This document shows, piece by piece, positions 15,192-20,672 of a stretch of DNA of 38,065 nt (position 1 is its first letter; each line of letters starts with the position of its first letter). Position numbers and translations under genes: made by a program. Below the pieces are notes generated by a model. It was not told the origin of the DNA, made no database searches, and saw only the letters and a program-made list of their open reading frames with translations. Origin of the DNA: Pseudomarimonas arenosa (GTDB taxonomy: Bacteria; Pseudomonadota; Gammaproteobacteria; Xanthomonadales; Xanthomonadaceae); NCBI RefSeq assembly GCF_014841215.1, contig NZ_JACYTR010000046.1:1-38065 (forward strand), written 5' to 3'.

Positions 15192-15872
15192 GAAATACGG
15201 CCCGCGAGGCTCTTCGATGCGTCCCACGCTGTCCTCATCGATGAGACCATGGGCCAGCGCGCGGGCCACGGCGGCTTGGCGGCTCTTCACATGCAGTTTC
15301 GCGCAGGCGCTGGCCAGGTAGCCTTCAATCGTTCGTGGGCTGATCGCCAAGCGCTGCCCGATTTCTGTGCTCGTCATACCGGTGGCCGCCAGGGATAAAC
15401 ATTGGCGCTCGCGCGGAGTCAGCAATCCGGTGTCGGCTGCTTCGCCGTCGAGATAAGTGTGCAGCGTTTCCCACGCCCACAACGCGATCTCGGCCTTTTG
15501 CGTGAGCAAGATGTCGGGTTTGGCGTGCACTTCCAGAAAGCCCCAGAGCAAACGAGGCGTCCAGAGCGAAACGACCAGCACCCCGCCGCTCAACAAGGGC
15601 GGCCGGTGTTCGCGGGCCAGGGCAATGTACGGATGCGGCGCGTTCTCTTCGACGGCATCGCGAAGGTCGTGCCGCCATCCACTCGGCAAGTCGCCGAAGA
15701 ACCGCAAACGCGGCTCGCCGTCGGTCCGCCCTTTCAACTGAAAGGCCAACCCAAACGCATCGCATGCGATTTCGCGGCGAAGGTACTCCGCCAGCGCAGC
15801 GGCAAATGTCGTCCGCGACGGGCTGGCTCGCTTCGTGCTCAATCGCCATCCGTTGTTTGACAGGGAAACCAT
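15183..15872 (-). CDS. LuxR-family transcriptional regulator
   Basis: 229 residues from the ATG at 15872 (a TTG start at 15896 is also open). The C-terminal domain (about 151-211) is a textbook LuxR/FixJ HTH: LTPRERQCLSLAATGMTSTE, I-G-x-x-L-x-I-S-P-R-T-I-E-G-Y, then the KLHVKSR-xx-A-V-A-R-A end. The N-terminal 140 residues do not show receiver-domain Asp residues or the acyl-homoserine-lactone binding residues I would look for, so the sensor part is of unknown type. Copies of one motif lie both before this gene and before the downstream DUF1566 operon, so it probably controls itself and that operon. Confidence 0.85.
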   Translation of the reverse strand: MVSLSNNGWRLSTKRASPSRTTFAAALAEYLRREIACDAFGLAFQLKGRTDGEPRLRFFGDLPSGWRHDLRDAVEENAPHPYIALAREHRPPLLSGGVLVVSLWTPRLLWGFLEVHAKPDILLTQKAEIALWAWETLHTYLDGEAADTGLLTPRERQCLSLAATGMTSTEIGQRLAISPRTIEGYLASACAKLHVKSRQAAVARALAHGLIDEDSVGRIEEPRGPYFLT

Positions 15873-15914
15873 TCGGATTCTCGGTGCTGCGAACAATCGC
15901 GGTAACCGCGAAAC

Positions 15915-15936
15915 GCCCCCAGTAAATCTTCGTGAG
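15915..15936 (-). promoter_or_regulatory. Repeated regulatory motif, copy A (before the LuxR gene)
   Basis: The minus strand here, read from 15936 down to 15915, is CTCACGAAGATTTAC then TGGGGGC, 42 nt before the LuxR start. It could also serve the divergent gene at 16026. See copy B. Confidence 0.55.
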
Positions 15937-16025
15937 AACCGATCCTGCCCGGATCACCCCTGCCTCAGCAACGGGGCCACCGTGGGGGCCAACGGGGAGC
16001 TGTGGGTCCCTGGCACAATGCAGGC

Positions 16026-16658
16026 ATGGACTGGCAGTTTTCCGACCGCATCGACGCCCCGCGCCAGCGCGTGCTTTCGCGCCGCATTCCCTTCTCGGCG
16101 CTGGCCCGTCGTCTGGCGGACACCGCGCGCCCGCTCTGCCTGCATCACGATGCCGCGGATGAAGGCCCACCGGGCTATGCGCGCGCCGTGGCCTGCCTCA
16201 CCTGCGATCCGGATGCGCTGGATGTCTGGTTCAATGGGGCAGTCGGATTGCGCGGGCAGTATTTCGACAATCCGGTCCATGGCACGACCGCCACCATGAC
16301 CACCCTGCTCGCGTTGATGCCGGTGCTCGCCGCGGTGCCGGTTTCGGGTCCCGATCTCGGGGTCAATCCCATCCGCTCGCTCACCGCCGCCCACGCTAAA
16401 GTATGGGTCACGGAAATCGGCAAGGGGTTTTGCGATGCCTGCGCCGGGGACGTCGGCGCGCCCCGCGACGATGAACCCGACATTCTCAACGGACGATGGG
16501 ATCGCGTGGACCACCCTCAAGCGCGATGGGGCCGCAAGGCGCCGCGTCCGACGCAACTGCGTGTGTTGGGTGGTTTCGTCAGCGCGTATGGGGCGGAATG
16601 GGTGGCGCCGAACAAGGTGGACCGGGCGATGCAGATCCACGAGTGGGGGTGGACGTAG
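16026..16658 (+). CDS. Hypothetical protein
   Basis: 210 residues, not recognised. Start ATG at 16026, just after GCAGG; the frame is open to 16002. The first 90 residues hold LARRLADTARPLCLHHDAAD and a short CLTC pair; the middle has an apolar stretch TTATMTTLLALMPVLAAVPV that is probably buried rather than membrane-spanning; then a second Cys pair (FCDACAGD), so a metal site with the first CLTC pair is possible. No signal peptide. It is divergent from the LuxR gene and ends 5 bp before the convergent ribbon-helix-helix-like gene. Confidence 0.55.
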   Translation: MDWQFSDRIDAPRQRVLSRRIPFSALARRLADTARPLCLHHDAADEGPPGYARAVACLTCDPDALDVWFNGAVGLRGQYFDNPVHGTTATMTTLLALMPVLAAVPVSGPDLGVNPIRSLTAAHAKVWVTEIGKGFCDACAGDVGAPRDDEPDILNGRWDRVDHPQARWGRKAPRPTQLRVLGGFVSAYGAEWVAPNKVDRAMQIHEWGWT

Positions 16659-16663
16659 GCCCG

Positions 16664-16948
16664 CTATTCCTCGCGTTCGAGATAGCCGCGGTTGCGCACC
16701 ACCAGAGCCTTCCCCTCTTCTTCCAGTCTCTCCATGGCGTATTCGGCCAAGGCGACCAACGCAACCCCGTACGCGCCTTGGCTCTGTTCCTCCAGCCGCT
16801 TCTTCAACGATGCGGGAATCCGAACCAGCGCTTTTACGCTCTCGTCGGCCGTCAGCGAAGCCTCGACGATCACGGTCTTCCCCTCCGCGCGTTTTTCGAC
16901 CGTCGTCATGGCGAAGTGGCCGGGCGGTGAATCGGATCGGGAAGGCAT
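16664..16948 (-). CDS. Ribbon-helix-helix-like protein
   Basis: 94 residues from the ATG at 16948, or 81 from the ATG at 16909; neither has a strong ribosome site. The core SVKALVRIPASLKKRLEEQS followed by a helix (ALVALAEYAMERLEEE) fits the strand-helix-helix of Arc/CopG-type DNA-binding dimers, which bind short palindromes. A perfect palindrome lies over the promoter of the next gene upstream (17580-17593), making this protein a natural candidate for its binder. That link is inference. Confidence 0.5.
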   Translation of the reverse strand: MPSRSDSPPGHFAMTTVEKRAEGKTVIVEASLTADESVKALVRIPASLKKRLEEQSQGAYGVALVALAEYAMERLEEEGKALVVRNRGYLEREE

Positions 16949-17022
16949 CGGCGAGGTTCGAGTCCGCAGCGAAAAACGATCGGGCAGCCTACCAAGCCGG
17001 ACGCCTGTGGGTCCATGTCGGC

Positions 17023-17529
17023 TTACCGCGCGGGACATGGAATGGCCAGCAGCCCGCGCGCGGTGTCCACCACGGCCCCCTCGTCGGTCACCGCGATCAC
17101 GGTGGTGCCGGGGTCGTTCTGGAACGGAACGGAAGCCGGTGCAAAACAGTGCGCTTGCTCGGTCGTCGCGGTCGGGGTGCATGCGCCCGCCACAGCCACC
17201 GCTTCACGAATGATGCACTGCCCGGTGTCGGGGTTCACCGACCGATACGCGGAAATCGTCAGGTACTGTTCGCCCGCAAAGCCCGCGGGACATGCGACCG
17301 TTTCCACGGTCGGCGCCCCCAGCACGCCATCACAAGGCCCCAATGCCGGTACGGGGACTTCTACCGGAGGCGTGGGTTTGACGAACGCCGCCGCGCCCGG
17401 CACCCGCAGGGTGGGTTGCACCAGCACCGGCTTGGTGTTTCCCGTGGGGTTGAGGGGCAAAGGGTCGGCGTCAGCGGAAGCCGGCATGGCCAAGAACAAC
17501 AACGAGAGGGAGAGCGCGATACGGTTCAT
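17023..17529 (-). CDS. Small secreted Cys-containing protein linked to the prepilin
   Basis: 168 residues. Sec signal (MNRIALSLSLLFLAMPASA). After a Pro-rich linker comes a Cys-containing segment of the type C-P-A-G-F-A-G-E-Q-Y ... C ... C, the same C-P-x-G-x-x-G pattern that is repeated in the giant prepilin encoded next upstream. It ends in LLAIPCPAR. It may be a soluble or surface partner of that pilin. Transcribed in the same direction, with its own regulated promoter between the two genes. Confidence 0.6.
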   Translation of the reverse strand: MNRIALSLSLLFLAMPASADADPLPLNPTGNTKPVLVQPTLRVPGAAAFVKPTPPVEVPVPALGPCDGVLGAPTVETVACPAGFAGEQYLTISAYRSVNPDTGQCIIREAVAVAGACTPTATTEQAHCFAPASVPFQNDPGTTVIAVTDEGAVVDTARGLLAIPCPAR

Positions 17530-17579
17530 GAGACGGTTTCCTTGTGTGGTGAAGACGGGTATATGCTGTCACATATATT

Positions 17580-17609
17580 GCAGTATATACTGCCGTCTAT
17601 ACCACGCAA
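17580..17609 (-). promoter_or_regulatory. Promoter with palindromic operator over the -10 box
   Basis: Minus strand: TTGCGT (17609-17604), 16-nt spacer, TATACT (17587-17582). The perfect 14-bp palindrome GCAGTATATACTGC (17580-17593) covers the -10 box, and further TATA-containing half-sites flank it (GGTATA near 17600, CATATA near 17572, GTATAT near 17560). A repressor bound here would block the polymerase. Confidence 0.65.
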
Positions 17610-17654
17610 GCCGGGTGCCGTCACCGCGATCTCGATCCGTGACCGCCGTCGCGA

Positions 17655-20204
17655 TCACGGGCATTCGATGTACACGTTGGTCCCGTTCACAAACCACCAG
17701 CCCCCACCGTACGGCGATTCACCGAGATACTGCGAGCCGGGGCCCATGCTGGGCAGCGGGCCAGGCACCCAACAGTGCACCTGCGGTTCGGGCTCCGGCG
17801 CACCGCAAAACGAACCCCCGAGGCCGCTGGCGGTGTCCACGCGCTCACATTCCGCCCCGCTCCAGATGTACGAGTAGCCCATCACGTAGGACTCGAACCC
17901 CGTTTGTCCGGGCGGGCATGCTCGGTTGACTTCGTAGTACCCCGAGCCGGGGCAAATCATCGGACCCGGCTTGCTCGGTGGGGTGCCGGGATCGCTGGCC
18001 GGCGGATGGGGCTGACAGGTCTCGCTCGTGCCGTCGGTCGCGTCAGACCACGGCCCCCAGGTGCCGTCAAACACGCCAGCCGGACAGTTTGCCGACCGGG
18101 TGCGTGTGCCCCATGCCTTGCGCGTGCCGCTCTCACCGACACACGGCTCTTCGCTGCTCCATCCCACCGTTTGCGGGGATGGGCAAACCGGGGGTGGACA
18201 GCGGGTCTCGCTGTAACACGTCACCCCGGTGCTGGCCCACGGCCCCCATGGGGTCGAGTTGGAAGCCGGCGTGCAGGCTTGCCGCGATTGGCGGTATTCG
18301 TAGCGCACGTAAGTTTGTCCGGTCACCCCGCCAGGGCAAGCGCCCGGCGCTTCCCCGAAATACTGCGGGATCTCGGTGTCGTCGCAGTAGAACTGATGCT
18401 GCACCGGGCACGGCGCGCACGTATCGACTTGCGCGACGGTGGGGCATGAACCACTCGTTCCACTGCCGGGCGCCGTGCCGGGGGTGACGCTCCACGTGAT
18501 GCTTCCTTGTTGGCCGACCGGGCAACTTCCCGCCGGACTGCCATGGACCGGCGTCGTCGAGCACGGCACGCAGCCGGAATAATCCGCCGTGAACGTCGGA
18601 CACGATCCGGCCGTGGTCGCGGTGGGGTCGGTGCCTGGGGTGGTGGTCCAAGTCACCACACCCGTCGTTCCACCGGGACAAGCGGGCAAGGGTCCTGCGG
18701 CCGGACACGGTGTGCAGGTGCCCGTGACGGCTCCCTGGGTGACCGGCCCTGCCGCCGTCCACGGCGACCAGGCGCCGAAGGTCGGACCCGGCAGCAAGCC
18801 GGTGCCCGCCGGGCAGTCATAACTGACCGTTCGACTGCGTGCTTCCGGTGTGGTGGTTTCGGTGCTGCGCAAGCCGGTCGTGCCGCTTGGACATGCCGGA
18901 CCGGGCGCGGTGCCGGGTGTTAAGCGGTTTTCGCTTTCGCTGCTGTCCGCCGGACACGGCGAGCAGTTGTGGCTGATCTCGCGCCAAGGGCCCCAAGTTG
19001 CGGGTTGGTAGGTGTACACGCACACCGAGTCGCGCTGGTCGGTGGTGCTGCCGTACTCACCCGCCGGGCAATCCACCACCGTCCGGCTTTCAGGAGGCTG
19101 CGGCACGCACTGCGGACCGTAAAACGGTCCCGAGGGCGTGGGCCCCGGGGCGCCGTCGGGCGGCACGCATTCGTTTTGGATGTCGTACCAGGCGCTCCAC
19201 GAAATCGGAATGCTCGACACGCAATGCCGTTGCTCCGTGCGCTGTCCGCTCCACCCGCTGGCGCAACTCGCGGCCCGGGTTTCCGCTTCGGGGCAGCCGT
19301 CGGGCTGCGGCGCGCACGTGTTCCCGCTTTCGGTCCATGCCTCCCATGCCCAAGGTCCCTGATCGTCGGGTGGGCATGCGGCCGTTCGTGTTTCCAAGAT
19401 GGCGCCCTGCTGGCCGGGTTCGCACGCCAGGCTCCGCACTTGCGGCGGCGGAAGGGTCAGCGAAGAGCAGGACCCATCGAAACCAATGGGGGGGACGGCG
19501 CCCGGGCCGGGCGGATCTCCAGGTTGATAGGGCTGCGCCGGAATCCAATCGCCGGGCACGGTGTGATCCGCGTGAGCCAGGGCGCCGCTGACCCCTTCAA
19601 AATACGTATAGACAACCGAACCGCCATCGGCGCAACGATGGATCGCGGTGGTGGTGTCGATGTTTCCGCCCGCCAGCACCGAGACTCCATCCACTTCGAT
19701 ATTCCAGAACGCATCTTGGTGTTCGGTCGCCATCCGGGCGCAAACGGCTTCCGGCAAGCCTCGATATTCAATCGCGAACCCGGCGTTCTGCTTGCCGTTG
19801 ATGGTGGCCGCGCTGACATAGACCTTGGTGCCCCACTCGCTCGTCATGCCGCCGCGGGCCTTCATGGCCTCGGGCAGCAGGCCGTCCTGCTCGACCTTCC
19901 AATCCACCAGGCCTTCAAAGGTTCCGGTCATCCCCCACGCGCTGTTGATGTTGGTTGCGAGTTGGTTGAGTGTGGCCGTTTCTTTGCGTACTTGTGCGGC
20001 GACATCGGCCCGGAAGAACAAGCCATAGGTCGCCGCGGCGGCGACCGACGCGATGCCAATCCCAAGCATGACTTCTTTGAGCGTGTAGCCGGCCTGGTGG
20101 GCGTGCAGCGCGGAACCGATGGCGCGCGAAAGCGGGGCCGGGGCCGGGCTGGATGAAGAGAGTGCGGTCAGGGCGGTGCGGAAAGAGCGGTCATTGTCAT
20201 TCAT
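17655..20204 (-). CDS. Giant type IV prepilin with Cys-rich WxxW (TSP1-like) repeats
   Basis: 849 residues. A 39-residue leader ends in G39 and is followed by Y-T-L-K-E-V-M-L-G-I: a prepilin peptidase site with Glu at +5 and a hydrophobic helix to about residue 63. Residues 65-220 look like a type IVb (PilS/PilV-like) pilin domain. From about 240 to the end, Cys-rich modules repeat: C-P-x-G-x-x-G, an Arg- or Thr-rich strand, then W-x-P-W or W-x-x-W and a closing Cys (W-A-W-E-A-W, W-S-A-W, W-G-P-W three times, W-S-P-W). This is the pattern of thrombospondin type 1 repeats. Start ATG at 20204 follows CGGAG. Likely a minor or tip pilin that touches recipient cells or surfaces. No prepilin peptidase or assembly ATPase is in view. 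Confidence 0.75.
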   Translation of the reverse strand: MNDNDRSFRTALTALSSSSPAPAPLSRAIGSALHAHQAGYTLKEVMLGIGIASVAAAATYGLFFRADVAAQVRKETATLNQLATNINSAWGMTGTFEGLVDWKVEQDGLLPEAMKARGGMTSEWGTKVYVSAATINGKQNAGFAIEYRGLPEAVCARMATEHQDAFWNIEVDGVSVLAGGNIDTTTAIHRCADGGSVVYTYFEGVSGALAHADHTVPGDWIPAQPYQPGDPPGPGAVPPIGFDGSCSSLTLPPPQVRSLACEPGQQGAILETRTAACPPDDQGPWAWEAWTESGNTCAPQPDGCPEAETRAASCASGWSGQRTEQRHCVSSIPISWSAWYDIQNECVPPDGAPGPTPSGPFYGPQCVPQPPESRTVVDCPAGEYGSTTDQRDSVCVYTYQPATWGPWREISHNCSPCPADSSESENRLTPGTAPGPACPSGTTGLRSTETTTPEARSRTVSYDCPAGTGLLPGPTFGAWSPWTAAGPVTQGAVTGTCTPCPAAGPLPACPGGTTGVVTWTTTPGTDPTATTAGSCPTFTADYSGCVPCSTTPVHGSPAGSCPVGQQGSITWSVTPGTAPGSGTSGSCPTVAQVDTCAPCPVQHQFYCDDTEIPQYFGEAPGACPGGVTGQTYVRYEYRQSRQACTPASNSTPWGPWASTGVTCYSETRCPPPVCPSPQTVGWSSEEPCVGESGTRKAWGTRTRSANCPAGVFDGTWGPWSDATDGTSETCQPHPPASDPGTPPSKPGPMICPGSGYYEVNRACPPGQTGFESYVMGYSYIWSGAECERVDTASGLGGSFCGAPEPEPQVHCWVPGPLPSMGPGSQYLGESPYGGGWWFVNGTNVYIECP

Positions 20205-20239
20205 GCGGTCTCCGGGTCAACAGAAAAGCGGTTGATCCA

Positions 20240-20267
20240 GATCTACCAAGGAACGGCGGACGCGCAA
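20240..20267 (-). promoter_or_regulatory. Element-type promoter: TTGCGC, 16 nt, TAGATC
   Basis: Minus strand GCGTGCGTGGGCCTTGCGCG with TTGCGC at 20267-20262, 16-nt spacer ending in TTGG, and TAGATC at 20245-20240, 35 nt before the prepilin start. Confidence 0.6.
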
Positions 20268-20301
20268 GGCCCACGCACGCCTACATGCCAACGACGAGAA
20301 G

Positions 20302-20443
20302 AAGCCAAAGCCAAAGCGGATGCAGGGCGGCCCACGCCGCAGAGGGGTGAAAAGCGCGCGTTGCGCAAGAAGCCGATGCAGGGTTGTCGGCGCGCTAGCG
20401 TCCGGGCCGAAGGCTCCGACCGCTCTTGCTTTGGCTTTGGCTT
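20302..20443. repeat. Long inverted repeat between divergent promoters
   Basis: AAGCCAAAGCCAAAGC (20302-20317) and its exact reverse complement GCTTTGGCTTTGGCTT (20428-20443), 110 bp apart. Between them are two copies of GATGCAGGG (20319-20327, 20375-20383) and a TTGCGCAA palindrome (about 20361-20368). The 335-bp gene-free region holds promoters pointing outward both ways. It may be a regulator binding region or the origin of transfer near the relaxase gene; neither can be proved here. Confidence 0.6.
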
Positions 20444-20455
20444 GGGCTCGGGCTC

Positions 20456-20483
20456 TTGCGCGTTGGCGCGCTTCGGTTCTAAT
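20456..20483 (+). promoter_or_regulatory. Element-type promoter: TTGCGC, 16 nt, TCTAAT
   Basis: TTGCGC at 20456-20461 in GGGCTCTTGCGCGTTGG, 16-nt spacer, TCTAAT at 20478-20483, 56 nt before the small gene at 20540. Confidence 0.6.
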
Positions 20484-20539
20484 GAATGGGCAGCGGCACA
20501 ACGCCCCTGCACCACCCCACACCAACCGAGGACATCACC

Positions 20540-20665
20540 ATGATCGCCACCTTCCTCCGCAAACGCATTCCGAACGCCAACGCTCGTGCCCTGTTCTACG
20601 CTTGGGCGGCCATCATGGTGATGAACGCCACCGACATTCTGTCGGGCCGCTTCTTCACCTTCTGA
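20540..20665 (+). CDS. Small 41-residue protein
   Basis: An ATG with GAGG 8 nt upstream and an element-type promoter 56 nt upstream opens a 41-codon frame ending at TGA 20663-20665. The peptide has a basic start (FLRKRIPNANAR), then an apolar segment (ALFYAWAAIMVMNATDIL) and ends in GRFFTF; it may sit in or at the membrane. It ends 7 bp before the convergent relaxase stop. Promoter, ribosome site and position all argue that it is real; the function is unknown. Confidence 0.55.
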   Translation: MIATFLRKRIPNANARALFYAWAAIMVMNATDILSGRFFTF

Positions 20666-20672
20666 CATCGAC

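Noticed and set aside
15915-15936. A lux-box (20-bp palindrome) before the LuxR gene
   Set aside because: The shared motif has no dyad symmetry, so it was recorded as a repeated motif of unknown binding protein and not as a classical lux box.
17655-20204. Shufflon-type variable 3' end of the prepilin gene
   Set aside because: IncI-type PilV genes vary by inversion at short inverted repeats next to a recombinase gene. I saw no such repeated inverted sites in the 3' part and no recombinase beside it.
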